Shown here in pieces: positions 1-12,059 of a stretch of DNA of 64,000 bases (the first letter of the stretch is position 1; each line of letters begins with the position of its first letter). This DNA is from Pelobates cultripes (lineage: Eukaryota > Chordata > Amphibia > Anura > Pelobatidae), in the NCBI GenBank assembly GCA_933207985.1, contig OW240921.1, positions 89,385,162 to 89,449,161 of the forward strand. Direction: 5' to 3'. The notes below the pieces were generated by a model. That model saw only the letters and a list, made by a program, of their open reading frames with translations, was not told the DNA's origin and made no database searches. A program made the translations under genes and the position numbers.

Positions 1-359
1 ATTCCACTTTTTGGATATCACCACAAAGAGCCAGCAATCTTCTGCAGACCAGGAACCCCAAATATGTCACTCATATGCTTTGATTGTATGAGATTCCTCC
101 TCAGGGACCTTGTCTGAAAAATCCAGTTTTTTAAAATTAGATGTGTTGCTCATTTTCAGATAATTTTAACCTTTAATTTCAATAGGACTCTGTCTTTGCT
201 GTATCCCAATCCTTCTCTGGCGAAATACTCAAGACTAATGACTGTTGCCCAATCAGATTCTTTTCCGAGAGAACCGTTGAGGACATGTGGCACATGTGCA
301 GCAAAACCTATGATCCACCACTCCGAAAGGATTTATATTACACACTGAATCCAATGCTT

Positions 360-530
360 ATTAATATTACTATTTATATTATAATTGCCATTTATATAGC
401 GTCAACAGATTCCATAGCGCTTTACAATATTATGACAGTGGGGGATTTAACTATAAATAGGACAATTATAACAAAACTTACAGGAACGATAGGTTGAAGA
501 GGACCCTGCTCAAACGAGCTTCTCATAAAA
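360..530 (+). repeat. interspersed repeat family A (GCGYCAAC…AGCGCTTTACAATATT), copy 1
   Basis: It contains tttatatagcgtcaacagat, gcgctttacaatattatgac and gaggaccctgctcaaacgag. The same landmarks recur at 27697-27843, 34300-34460 and on both sides of the solo LTR at 54525. The copies differ substantially, so the family is old. I recognise it as common in frog genomes but cannot assign a transposon class. The short open frame here is not a gene. Confidence 0.75.
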
Positions 531-540
531 GATATAAAGT

Positions 541-2677
541 GTTTTGTCTACATCCAGAGATCTCTTGTTCAGTTAAAATGTGCAGGAAACATACTTCCTC
601 TTTACATCATTATCATCATTTCATGGTGACATATTGAGTTCTGCTTCTTAATCCACCACTTTTTAACCTGGGCCTGTAGAATAGGTAATTACACTTTTTT
701 GATACACTGTGCTAGCAAACTCACTTTAAATTGTTTCCTTTTTGTTTGTAGCATAACAAATACTCTGTTAATGTTTTTAGGAGTATGTTAAAAGGCAACG
801 GAAATGCACACAACAAAAGTCAGGCTCAAATAGCCAAGCAATGACTACAGTTGAGTTGGAGAATTTATCCAAATTTGTTTTATTTGCATAAATATTCATC
901 CCATGGTCATGTAGAGGGAGGAGGAAACAGTCATCCAGTACGTGTTTCTGAATGTATACATTCAGTATACATTTTTTTTTTTTGTCAGCCCACAGTTTAG
1001 ATTAAATATAGAATTACCCAAACATTGCCTTATTAATATAATTTGTGGCATGTCTCCGCATCCAAATCCGAAGAAGGGGATAGAAAAGCACTGGGTCTCA
1101 TTTAAGTTCTTATTGTGAGCCCTGAGTCTCTTGTCTGCTGCTTGACAAGGAGATGGATGTGATTGGCATTCATTTCTGAAGTGTGTAGTGCGTGAAATAA
1201 CTTTGGTTCTGGCACTGCCCAATCCTGTGGAGTGCTGGATCATAAATGATTTCATGCACCACACACTTAAAACCAAATTGTCCTGGGGGAGGGTGGTGAG
1301 GCTAGCTGGAAGGAACATGCAATGACCTTACACTCCGTGCTGCTCCAGTTAAACATATACATTTGCGTGCCAGGGCTTCAGCGATGAGACTGGTCCCAAG
1401 CGGTGATTGAGCCTCACCATCCTCAAAAGTTGTGGCCCTTGCAGGAGGTGTGGTGCTGGTGCATGCGGGGACAGTATGGGTAGCAATGGAGGGGGGATTT
1501 GGGGATTGGCAAGGATGATTTTTTTTACCTATTGATTAGGGATTTTGAGCTGTGGATTTGAAGCTGTGAAGGGGGCATTTGGAAACGTGGATAGGGAACG
1601 TGGAATTAAAGTCTTCCTATTTTCTTTTTAATTGTGTATGTGCGGCATCTCTGTGTGACTTGGCTGTGTATCTACATCTTTATGTATGCAACTGTGAGTG
1701 CAGTGTGTCTTTGTACATGTATTTATCTGATTCAGGTGCATTTTGCAGGTGTCAAACGTTTTTTCTTGGGGCTGCAGGGTGTAGCTTCGAAGAGGGGACA
1801 AAATATGTCTTGGGCTCAAGCCCCAGGTATTTTTCAAAGCTAGCAATGCTCAGGGTCCTAAGTCTGACCCATCACTTTGTTCCATAACCATACAATAAGC
1901 TCTGGTGGTTGTAGTGGCCCTTTAAGACTCTATTGACATGCTACAAAAAAGTCTAAACCACACAACTTCCAACATGCCATGCATTGGTTTAATATGTCTT
2001 TAAGTAGTTGGATCTTATAGGAAATGGAGTTCATGTGAAAAATTGGAATTTAAATAGGACCGTACCGAAACGCGAACCTTGTAATTTCGTCTTGTGATTG
2101 CATTGACTAGATAACTAAAAATCATAAGATACTCTTCAATAGACAAACAACTTGGGGCAGGGATGTCCATGATTTAAAATGCATCCTCATTAAGGGAGTA
2201 ATTATTTGAACACTAAAGTGGACACCGGGGCTTTGCATAATGGGTTCGGATTGACTTGTCTGAGAACGTTCATGAATTTCAGAGCTTTTACTTTGTAGCA
2301 AATGTATCTTTTAGCAAATTGCCCTGGTATACTAACCTGCTATTATGTGGGTATGCTTTTAAATCAGTTCTGAGGTTTCTTCTAATGTTGTATTCCAATT
2401 ACTAGCTAATAGAACCCGACCTTTAACCCGTTAAGTGTGCATCCTCTTATTATTTTTCTTTGACCATGCCAGTTCCATCAATGTGTTTGTTTTCCTGCTA
2501 TTCAGTGGTTTAATTTCTTAAAATATGTGTTGGTCGGCTTATAACTGGATGAACTGCATGGTATGGATGTCAAGTGGAATATGAAATGTAGTAAGCCAAC
2601 CCCGAAGGCCTTTATTAGTGTGAGTGTTCGGGACAGTGCATGTGATGAGACTTCTTTGTGAAGAAATCCATGGAAAG
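541..2677. other. AT-rich intron, no gene seen
   Basis: It is mostly sequence without recognisable repeats. An octamer-like ATTTGCAT lies near 879. A stub resembling the right end of TTAA foldback elements (ccctttaa) lies near 1918-1925. Short open frames at 962-1318 (minus) and 1579-1887 (plus) overlap on opposite strands, and neither looks like a protein family. Confidence 0.6.
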
Positions 2678-2685
2678 TGCTACGA

Positions 2686-2786
2686 CAGGGATGGGTAACG
2701 TTCGGCACTTTAGATGTTGTGCATTACATCTCACCTGATGCTTTACCAGTTTGCAACTTCTGGAGTGCCGAAGGTTGCTACCTTTG
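2686..2786. mobile_element. hAT-type palindromic MITE, 'TTCGGCACTCCAGATGTTG' family, copy 1
   Basis: The arms read cagggatgggtaacgttcgg on the left and ggagtgccgaaggttgctac on the right. They are inverted and meet in a short centre. The flanks tgctacga (2678-2685) and tgctagga (2787-2794) form an 8-bp target duplication with one mismatch, as expected of hAT elements. The same family recurs at 9090-9225, 31674-31830 and 43973-44107. Confidence 0.8.
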
Positions 2787-2794
2787 TGCTAGGA

Positions 2795-4980
2795 AATGGT
2801 TGCTGATGGGTTTTGTTTTGTTTTGAGTTGTGTTGTGTGTTTTTTTTTTTTTGTTTTTTTTTGTGGAAGATGTTTGGATGAATCTGTAGTATTACTTGGT
2901 AGGAAGAAAGTTAGGAACCGTTTAATATAGAGTGCACTTTCCACTACATTCAGAACACATTCCCAAAATGAATTGAAAGCAGCTCAGCAAAATATTTGTA
3001 ATTTGTAGTATTGAGGTAGGGATATAATCTTGTATTTTTTTTTCCCACTCTATTTCACTGGCAACATCTATCAACACTCTCCCAGTTTTCTCAAATTGTT
3101 TTGGGACATTTTAAAAATATTTGTCTTTGTCGAGTTATTAAATCCCATTGGTAGGAGTAGAAGCCTGGATTTCTGTAAATCGTAGAGATGCCGTTCCAGT
3201 GCCGCAGCTTATAAATTAATTGACTGATTTCTTTGCCGTGTGCAACATACTATAATTGTAATTTGTCTCAAGTCACTGTTAACCTTAAGTCACTCAAACC
3301 TACAGCATTCTATTTGACACATTTAACTTTTTAATGGGTGTTAAAGCCACTATTTAAACTATGGACCATCTTGCATCTCATGGGTGTTTATATTCTCCAG
3401 ATTACTTTAGGTTATTGTAGTACAAGGACTTCCAATTATCAGGGTTATTCACTAAAATGAGAATCCAAGGTCAAAGTAGCCAAACTGTAGAAATTGTCTA
3501 AGTCGGCTATGCCTTTTATTCCGCTTCTCTGGCCTAAATTTGAATTTCACTTTGAATGCACCTTTAATTTTCACTTTAGTGTTTAACCCTGTATGACTTT
3601 CCTCTTTCCGTCAATAACCAGCAAAGTATGGGAAATCTAATTGAACAACTGGATACCTCTTCTGCCATTCACTCTAATAGTATATTTTCTGTTGAATACA
3701 TTTTAAATCAGGTTTGTATGCAACAACTTGATTTATTATTAATGTGACATGTAAGCACCATAACCACTACAGCTCACTGATGCTGTCAGTCAATTGGCTA
3801 AGCCCTCAGTTATGCCGAGGAACATCTGACTCTCAGGAGATGGTGGTGGAGGAAGGGAGTGGAACCCTGCACACCTCAGTAAGAAGCCAAACCACACAAA
3901 AACTGTTTGACTCCTTATGAGGGGGCATACCTGGATTGCTATAGCAGTTTTGATGCTTGGAGTTTTTTTTTTTTTATTCATTTTAATTAACATCTGAAAT
4001 AAGCTTTGTTTGACACCAGCAACCCCAGGTCCTAGCAGAAATGCCACAATTGGAACACCTATTCCCTTTTGAGAATCTACCACATGTGTACCCCACAAAA
4101 AAAATGCTTCATTGGGGGGAAAAAAAGTATTCATAATTTTAAATATTCCATGCTCATCATGTATCACTGTGTCAAAATTCCAAATGTTGCAGAAACCATG
4201 TAATTCGAGCCCCGACCTTTCTCATTAATAACAGTTTGATTAGTGGATCTTCATAAAGTTGAGCCACCGTTTAAAACCTGTTTGAGAACCTACCATTTCT
4301 TCTATACCGCACAGAAATGTTTAGCTTTCCCCGTCTCCGATTATCTGTCTGACAAGCTTTACCTACTTGTGTGCAAACGGATCATCTGTAAAGAGCTTAA
4401 ATTATAATTTTAGGTTTAGGTCTTTTAAATTCATAGGGTTAGAAAATTATTCTTCTCTCAAGGTTTTAGAATGAATCCCTTGGGGACAAGAGGCCCTGTC
4501 TTTTTTATTTTTTATTTTTATTTTTTATGGTTGTTAATCTATTCCTTTCCCTATTTTATTATTAAGATTCCACAAATATTCATGCTGTAACATTTGCATT
4601 AATATTAAAACAACTAAGTATTATTATATGCCTCCGAAACTTAACAAAACCCAGTCGCTGAGGAATGATGGCTACTAAAAATGAAATTTTAGCAAAATGT
4701 CTCATAATGTTTTATGATGTTCTGGAGACACTATGAATCTCAAAAACCACAGGTGAAGAGGTTTCTGGATGTCTCCAAAACTCCCACCCCTCCATATACC
4801 ATACTTTTCTTCTATATACCATGCATTCCACCATATTAGTATCTTTTATTTTACAATTAATTTTTTTGTGTGTGTGTTTTATAAATCCTAATCCACACCT
4901 TAAATAAAACAAACAGATGCATGAGGCCAGAAATTGTCTTGACAAGATATTTGGCCGGTACTGAAAAGAATAATTTTCAG
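2795..4980. other. AT-rich intron, no gene seen
   Basis: It includes short poly-T/T-G tracts (about 2840-2865 and 3965) and a fragment at about 3752-3790 (caccataaccactacagctc) matching the inner ends of TTAA foldback elements. The 125-codon minus-strand frame at 3790-4167 is low complexity in part and resembles no family. Confidence 0.6.
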
Positions 4981-5059
4981 GTAGCTTCCTTCTACCTGGC
5001 AACTCTTAAGGCAACTTAAACCAGTGGTTCCCTTTAATGGATCACATTGCCATTATGTA

Positions 5060-5455
5060 GCAATGTATTCATTGCAGAGTTACACACCTTATGGCTGTCT
5101 TCCTGATAGCCACGAGAGGCACTTCCGCTGTAACCCATAGGTTGACGTCGCCATGTGGTGGTCGACGTCCTTGAGGAGGTCAAGTCATCGTATGCTGCTC
5201 ATTGGAAAGCAATGGATTCAGTGTTTCAATGTGAGAAGAATTTAATTAAATGAGCCCTGTACATGTGCTTCACGTCCCCAATGCTTCTCTATAAAATTGG
5301 AAAAGAGGGCAATGAAGCGGTGCCTGCCGGATGCTGGAGGATGAGCAAGCATCAGCACAAAATTATTACTTTTTTTTGTTTGTATTTTGGGAAGGCCAGA
5401 CTCTAAATATGGAATAGGATACTTTTATTGTTAGGAATACATGTTTGTATTCCAA
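5060..5455. repeat. decayed TTAA foldback-element fragment
   Basis: It has the internal landmarks of the family: a run near 5098-5130 about 'gatagccacgagaggcactt', a 'caatgcttctct' block, and 'taggaatacatgtttgtatt' near 5431-5452. The termini are not identifiable. The assignment is by similarity to the copies at 18956 and 56710. Confidence 0.5.
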
Positions 5456-7850
5456 ACGTTATATTTTGTAATTCACCGCTGCTTAGATCATTGTTTGTGG
5501 AAGCATTATTATGCTTACTGCCACCTTGGCAGATATCTCTTTTTAAGGTCCAACATGAAGGAAATGTTCTAACCTAACAAAGTGGCTTTGTAATTTTCTG
5601 AGGACATCTGTGCTTTGTGTGTAGCAGCTCAGGTGTGAAGATGAAGGTACATGAAGCCTACCTGATGCTCTCCTTTGCTGGAACCACAATTTTTCTTTTT
5701 GCAGCCGTACACCGGTCTAAATATGATTTCGTGAGATGGCTTTAGAAAATGTATTTTTTCCACAGTTGTCCCCAGCGATGGCTGTGTGAATCGACCAACG
5801 TTAACAGTAAAAAAAAAAAAAAAAAACCCTCAGCCTTATCAACTTTTGTCAACCTAGATATTACCGTAAAACAAAGTAATCCCTACTTTATCATATGATA
5901 TGTTTTTATTTCATTAATATTTCAATGAAATTCCAACCAGGTCAATATGAGCATTTCATAAAGATTTTATCTTTTTATGAAATACTCCTATAGTAACAGA
6001 GGAGAAGAATCACTTTAACCTTCGGAGAAACAGCACAACGGTTTCAGAGGGGATATTTTAATCAAAGTATTGAAACTTTATATGTGCTGCTATTTAGTTC
6101 AAAAAGCACTATTATTATTATTTGGTTTGCTAATTTAGTGTGGTAATGCTTCACACGTAAGCATGTACATATATACATCTTTATTTATATAAGTAAATGT
6201 TAGGAAATAAAACCATAATCTTGCTCTAGAAAAGCTTAAACTAATAGCAGATGTGAGGGGCCACTTTTGCGTTTTATATACATCCAAGCATGCCTTTATG
6301 CTGATTCATGTGAAAGTCATTAATTGTTAAATCATTAATAATCCTCAGGGGTGTTCCTGAGTTCTAAAACCTGTTTAGCCCATATGAAAATAATGTGATA
6401 GCACCTCCCTGAAGATGGCTTGTAAAACCAATACCATCCTTTAACCACTGCAGTCCTATAGTACTCACGTCAAATTCTGACATTTTTATTCTCCTATATC
6501 CCTTAGAACCCTTTTGCTCCTGTTCCCAACACCTGCAAAACACTTCTTTTATATCCAAATCTCCTATTAAAAACTCTGCCTTCCCATCTCCCTAAACCCC
6601 CTTTTTGTCTCTCTCCTTTCTCCCTAGCCTTACTACTTATTAATCTAATACAGTGACAGGCTGCTTTGATTAGCTTAGCTGCTGCCTGATGTAAAATCAT
6701 AAAAGATCCAGTGACTTGCTACCGGAGGAGATCAGGGCTAAATAAGTCCACATCCAGGGCGTTTGCTCGTAAAGCCACCCCTTGCTACTCCTTCCAACAT
6801 ACACAATGCAAGAATTGAAAAATGCAAATGCTTTCCAAAAATGCATTATTTAACCTCCTTTTTTTATTTTTTTTTTTTATTATTTAGGAATCTATCAATA
6901 AATTTGCACCATTCTAAATTGCATCTCACTTATTTTAATTGGTTAAAAGGACCTTTGGTGGGGAAACTTTTTTTTTTTTTTTTTTTTAAATTTTTTATTT
7001 CATTTAAAAATGTGATTCCAATCTTTCCTGGGTGTATTGTCCCTTTTAGTACCTGGATGGACTCATTTATGCTTGGGTTGTATCTTTTATCACTTTCTTT
7101 TAACAAGAAATTGCTTTGATGCGCCGCAGAATAGTGTTGTTGTGCCAGGCAGATGAGGTGGATTCCTATCTGTATCTACTGGAGTGGATAATTGTAGATG
7201 CTTCTTCCCAGAGGAATGTTTATTTGCTTTTTATTTTAATTGCACTTTTTTTTTTCTCCCCCACTGTGCTTAACTCTTTGAGCATCAGAGGAATAAATCT
7301 CTTGCGCTTTAAAGGATTAGCAAAATCCTCAATATATAATTTCCTGAGACAATATTCTTTGCCAGAGGACACTGGACCATGATCATTGACTTTAAATGCA
7401 GAGATCTTGGACAAGCTCCATTCTCAAACGCTCATTGACATTCTCGGAATGTAGTTCTAGCTTGAAGAACTGTTGCCAAAATAAACAGATATGCAATGTT
7501 TCAGCTAAATATCATTTGCATCTGACTACAGCTAGACTCAGAGACCCAAGCACTAACCTACAGGAACCCAACACACTGAAATGTATCCAAACCCATTGTC
7601 TATGCTTCAATACTGCACTGCGTAATGTCACTGGTAACTAGGCAAAAATAAACCATTTGCTGAAGTTGTATGTGAATTTAAAGTGGATTTGCACGGATTT
7701 TGAGAACTGCTGTCTGGAAAGAGGATCCAGTAGCTGAGAAATCTGTTCAGCAGCGATTGTGCTTTACTCTTGTTTTATTACAGCTTGTCTCGCATCGTTA
7801 CGGGAAACATGCTAACCAAAAATGTTATTTTATAGCCCAAACAGAAAATA
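5456..7850. other. AT-rich intron, no gene seen
   Basis: Poly-A near 5810-5826 and poly-T near 6967-6987. The overlapping short open frames between 6364 and 7641 share no family features and lie on both strands. No repeat family was recognised. Confidence 0.6.
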
Positions 7851-7853
7851 GTG

Positions 7854-8165
7854 TTTAAAGGGACTCTCCAGGCAGCCATTTTTACTCACCTGGTTCCAGC
7901 GCCGGGAGCCTCGTGAAGCCTCGCCCCCCTATTTCGTCAAAAAGACGAAATAGGTGGGCGCGAGCAGGGAGCAATCAGACGCTTCCATTTGGAAGAATCA
8001 TTGCTCCCTTGTGCGCATGCGCAGCTTCCATGCCGCCCTATGAAGTCCTGAGCGCGCATGCGCACGGTGCACGCGGCCGCGAGCTGAGCTGACTGACAGC
8101 TCAGCTTGCGGTCTTTGCCTGCCCCCTACACAGTGCCTTCTCTCTCTCCTGCACACGGAGCCGCC
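7854..8165. mobile_element. GC-rich TTAA-type foldback element, partial
   Basis: It begins ttaaagggactctccaggca, matching the left end of the TTAA superfamily, and then becomes GC-rich. There are two perfect hairpins: CTATTTCGTC/GACGAAATAG (7929-7953, 5-base loop) and AGCTGAGCTG/CAGCTCAGCT (8082-8106, 5-base loop). The right terminus was not found. The CpG-rich patch should not be mistaken for a promoter island. Confidence 0.6.
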
Positions 8166-8512
8166 ATTAGATTATTGCTGTCTGTGCAATTTTGGTCACT
8201 GGCCGATGTTCGAATTCTGAATATGTTCTAATTGGATGAAAGACGCCAGGTGTAATGCAATTCTAATTTCAATTGTGTCAAAGTATTTTCTTTTCTACAT
8301 TCATATTCCACTAATGATAAAATGCAAGAAAGTTTACAGCATTAAAAGGGGTAAGGTACTTTCACCTTGCGTCTGTGTGTTATTTTATCTAAAAGCAAGA
8401 TCAATCCATTAATGGTTCTCTTGTTCTGATTGTTTATATAACATTTTCATATCTAGTATCTGGCTATTTTGTTTAACAAAAAAATACACAATTTTGACTG
8501 TCTGAATAGAAA

Positions 8513-9052
8513 TTAGAGAAACTATAGTCACCAAAACAAGTGTAGCGTAATGAAGCAGTTTTGGTGTATAGACTGATCAATTATCTGCAATTCAGGAGTT
8601 AAATCACTTTGTTTATGCAGCCCTAGCCACACCTTCTGCATGTGACTTGCAAAGCCTTCCGAAATACTTCCTGTAAATAGTCATCTAATGTTTACACTTC
8701 CTTTATTGCAAATTCTGTTTAATTGAGAATTCCTTGTCTCCTGCTTTAATAGCTTGATAGACCCTGCGGGAGTTTCCTGTATGGAGTTAAAGTTCAAGTT
8801 ACAGAGCAGGAGATAAAACCTGTTGAGCTAAATTACATCTGGTTGAAAGTGAAACCTTTTTTTATTTTTATATTTTTCATGGAAGCTGTCTGTCACAGCC
8901 AGGGGAGGTGTGGCAATGGATGCATAAACAGAAATAAAAGTGATTTAACTCCTAGATGGCAGAGAATTGAGCAGTTGAACTTGAGAGACAGGATCTATAC
9001 CCAAAAACTGCTTCATGAAGCTAAAGTGGTTTTGGTGACTAGTATTTCTTAA
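8513..9052. mobile_element. 540-bp foldback element with ~120-bp inverted arms, TTAA type
   Basis: The left arm (about 8519-8640) includes ctatagtcaccaaaacaa, atgaagcagttttggtgtat, ggagttaaatcactttgttt and ctagccacacc. The right arm (about 8905-9048) carries the same blocks in reverse complement, ending ttttggtgactag. A TTAA lies at the right end (9049-9052); the left has TTAG. I recognise this as an abundant frog element. The small open frame at 8843-9052 is repeat sequence. Confidence 0.82.
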
Positions 9053-9089
9053 TGTTGAAAACAGTTTGGTGTTGTATAACTGTTTAATG

Positions 9090-9225
9090 CAGGGGTAGGC
9101 AATCTTCGGCACTCCAGATGTTGTGGACTACATACCCCATAATGCTCTTACACCCATATTGCTGGCAAAGAATCATGGGAGGTATAGTCCAAAACATCTG
9201 CAGTGCCGAAGGCTGCCTATGCCTG
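9090..9225. mobile_element. hAT-type palindromic MITE, same family, copy 2
   Basis: The left end is caggggtaggcaatcttcgg and the right end is ccgaaggctgcctatgcctg. The flanks gtttaatg (9082-9089) and gtttaata (9226-9233) form an 8-bp target duplication with one mismatch. It has a near-palindromic centre and no coding capacity. Confidence 0.88.
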
Positions 9226-9361
9226 GTTTAATATATTGCTGCTTGAAGGGAGGGCATTACCTTATTAGCTTGGTGCCAATGCATTCAGCTACACGTACAT
9301 TACATATTGTGGTGAAAGTTTACTAAGAAAAACTGTTGATTTTTCTCTTGTTTACCTATAG

Positions 9362-9433
9362 GTCTGGAGTATGGCAAAATGAAGCTGAGCAGATCTGGTA
9401 CCCTGCAAATGCAAGAAAAGTACACAAATGGTT
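9362..9433 (+). CDS. candidate phase-1 cassette exon in the upstream kazrin intron
   Basis: These 72 bases are bounded by a good acceptor (ttttctcttgtttacctatag) and a strong donor (gtt/gtaagta). If read from a phase-1 upstream exon, they give LEYGKMKLSRSGTLQMQEKY followed by TNG with no stop, and again end in phase 1. That is exactly the phase of the 44181 exon acceptor, so inclusion would keep kazrin in frame (…TNG-L-LLREEV…). A second frame is also open; the third has a stop. I do not recognise the peptide, and no conservation can be tested here. It could be a chance pair of splice-like sites in AT-rich intron, 137 bp downstream of a MITE. Confidence is low. Confidence 0.2.
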
Positions 9434-9964
9434 GTAAGTACATTTGCAATATTTCTATTTTAATTTATCATCTGCATTAGAACTGCATTACAGTAATGTA
9501 AACAAATATGGCTGCCATAAAATATTATCTTTAAGAGAGAAATGTGTGGGGTGTATTAAACCTCCCACATACAATCCTATCACTTTGAAAGCAATAGTAT
9601 TTTTTTAATAGCTAGTTAAGTTTGATAATATGTTGGTTTTGTACATATATAAACTTTTTTATTTAGTGTGATATAATATAAAAGCTAGGAACGAGGGAAT
9701 AAAAAAAACATAATGTTTTCCGTTGTCCCATTTCTGTTTTGTACAAAGCAAGTGCTACTGAAGAACAAGATTCAAATATCGATAAATTCATTTACACAGA
9801 GTTTGGAAACATCCGAGATTTGGACTTATTTTTTTGTGGGTTTTCTTGGGTTTTTTTTTTTTTTTTCTTCAGGTGTTTGTCAGACCCATTGCCACAGGTG
9901 TGTAAAATCAAGCACCTAGCCATGTAGTCTGCATTTGCAAACATTTTTATTTTATTTTTTTAAA

Positions 9965-10425
9965 TGGGTCGTTCTGAAGAGTTCAGTAAATTCAAGTGTG
10001 ATACTGTGATAGAATGCCATGTTTGCAGTAAGTCAGTTTGTGACATATCAGCCCTGCTGGGTATTCCACAGTTAACTGTGTTATTATTGAAAAGTGGAAG
10101 CATTTAGGTACAGCAGCAACTCCGCAATGATGCAGCCATTTTAAGTCACAAAGTAAAGTCACAGAGTGCTGAGGCCACTTGGTGCGTAGAAGCCGCCAAC
10201 ACTCTGCTGATACCATAGCTAAATAGTTCCAAACTTCCACTAACATTACTATCCGCACAGGTTTCCACGATCGAGCAGCAGCATGGAAACCTCACATCAC
10301 CAAGTACAATGCCAACAGTCTGATCGAGTGGTTTAAAGCATGCTGCCAGTGGACTCTGGGGCCGCAGAAAAGTGTTCTGTGGAGTGACAAATCATGCTTC
10401 TGGGTTTGGTGGATATAGGTATGCC
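9965..10425 (+). pseudogene. Tc1/mariner transposase remnant
   Basis: Conceptual translation in shifting frames gives Tc1-transposase blocks: an N-terminal piece (EEFSKFKCDTVIECH, then a GIPQLTV-type segment), a central piece (GFHDRAAAWKPHITKYNAN), and WFKACCQWTL leading to VLWSDKS, where the first catalytic aspartate sits. Frameshifts are frequent. The DPKH and DLNPIE regions are missing. The copy stops abruptly where minus-strand LINE sequence begins near 10426. It is an old, inactive copy. Confidence 0.85.
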
Positions 10426-11760
10426 CACTCACTCTCGACATGAAGCTTGATATCGTCCATCTAGAGAAGGTGGCTGATGGTAGATCCACTCTTGAACCTT
10501 TATCCATATCCAATCTTCATGATTATCTGGCTAAGAGGGTTCAGGCCTATGCAGAACAGCATTGAGGATAGCCTTGGTACATGCCACATTCAATGTTCAC
10601 TTGTGTAATTGTCCTAGAATTAGCTTCTTAAGTTATTTTCCACTTGCCTATTGAGTTCTTGATGAAGGCTGTTAGGGTCTTGTTGATCTTGTAAAAGGTC
10701 AATCATTCCAGAATTCATGTGTGTGGCATTGTGTCAATCCACACTGTGCACAAATTAGGCTGTCTAGTCTTAGAACCCGTGTGACTGCTTGGTCTACCAG
10801 TAGTTGGTGCTTTGATCCTCTGATGTTGTTTCTAGTCCACGTTTGAGTATTGCTCATATACTGACTTTTATGCCTGTCTATCTTCCATGTAGTTGATTGT
10901 GTTTTGATGGTCCTTCATGACCAGTTTTGTTCTGCTTTGTGTTATCCAGTATTGGTGGGAGCCTGTTGCTAGTAGCTGGTTCATTTGGGCTGCTAGGCGT
11001 TCATGCAGTATTGTTAGTGTCTTTATCTAGTAAGTGTGTATAGTGTCATGTCCTAGGGCTGAGCAACTCTTTATATGTACTACTCTTTGTTGGATATCTC
11101 TCACTGTAATGGTGACTGGTTCCTGTTCTGGGAGCAGAGTTATGCTTTCAGATATTGTTGCCACTGGGCCATGGTGTTATGTGATGTTTCTTTATCCAAG
11201 ATGATGATCCAGTACTGTTCAGTCTCTGCTCTGGATTGGTCTTGGGTTGTTGTGGTTACTCTGCATGCATCTTGCACGGTTCTTTGGTAAACCGGGCATT
11301 TATTCTCTTAACCTCTGTGCTGTCAATGTTTCTTAGCTGTTTCCAGTGCCTCTTGCATGGGCATATCCTTGTATTTCCTTAGCAGGCATGATCTATCCTT
11401 GATCTTTCCACCCATGTGAAGCTTTTTAGCTTTCAAAGTGTTTCTTTATCTTGGCTTCCAATCTTAGCCTGATCTTTAAAGTCCAGCAGTTGGAGGACCA
11501 CTAATGCCGTGGCATGTATGAGCTTGTTGATCTCTGGTATGGTGTCGGTTGGGGTTGTGGACAATGACTCCTTCAAAGCTGCTAGCATACTATCTGATGG
11601 GAGTTTCCTCTGATCTGTGGTAACCTTGGACTGTTAGCTTTTCTATGATCATCTTTCTTTTATCTGCTATAATGCCATCTTGGGGCATAGATTTAGGTTG
11701 GCAAGTCTCTGTAAGTGTGGGTATGGAAATCTCTTCCTCCTTATGTATGATGTTTTGGTG
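10426..11760 (-). pseudogene. degraded non-LTR retrotransposon reverse transcriptase
   Basis: The minus strand, read in broken frames, has FYKINKTLTAFIKNSIGKWK, then a CGMYQG block, FCIGLNPLSQIIMK, SGSTISHLL and MDDIKL (10443-10460). These are the fingers/palm motifs of a LINE reverse transcriptase, the last being the YMDD-type catalytic box. Further upstream on the minus strand (toward 11760) come fragments of the N-terminal linker. Stops and frameshifts are pervasive. The clade was not determined; it resembles LINE proteins annotated in fish and invertebrates. Confidence 0.8.
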
Positions 11761-11761
11761 T

Positions 11762-11897
11762 TGATGGTCCTCAAACTCCAGCCCCCAGATGTTGCTGAAC
11801 TACAACTCCCTTGATTCTCTGGCTATCCATGTAATTCAAAGAATCATGGAAGTTGTAGTTCAGCAACATCTGGGGGGCCGGAGTTTGAGGACCCCTG
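11762..11897. mobile_element. hAT-like palindromic MITE ('cctcaaactcc…cagatgttgctgaac')
   Basis: The left arm gtcctcaaactccagccccc and the right arm gccggagtttgaggacccct are inverted. The arms continue through cagatgttgctgaactacaa and its complement to an AT-rich centre. The left terminal bases are eroded and no clear target duplication was found. This is a different family from the copy at 9090. Confidence 0.8.
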
Positions 11898-12059
11898 ATG
11901 TAGTCCATCTAATTCCAGTGGTGACACTAGCTTCCTCTTGACAATGTTCAAACATTGTGTAACTAGCGGATTTGGTGTTAATGTAGATGGAGGTCTCTTA
12001 TTCATCCACAGTTCCACCTACGTGCCTACTCTGCCGAAATATACCAGGAAGAGAGGAGG

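Noticed and set aside
7890..8110. Possible CpG-island promoter
   Set aside because: The GC-rich patch sits inside a TTAA foldback element with two perfect hairpins; similar patches occur in other copies.
10292..10513. 73-codon minus-strand frame
   Set aside because: It spans the Tc1/LINE junction in the wrong frame for both proteins.
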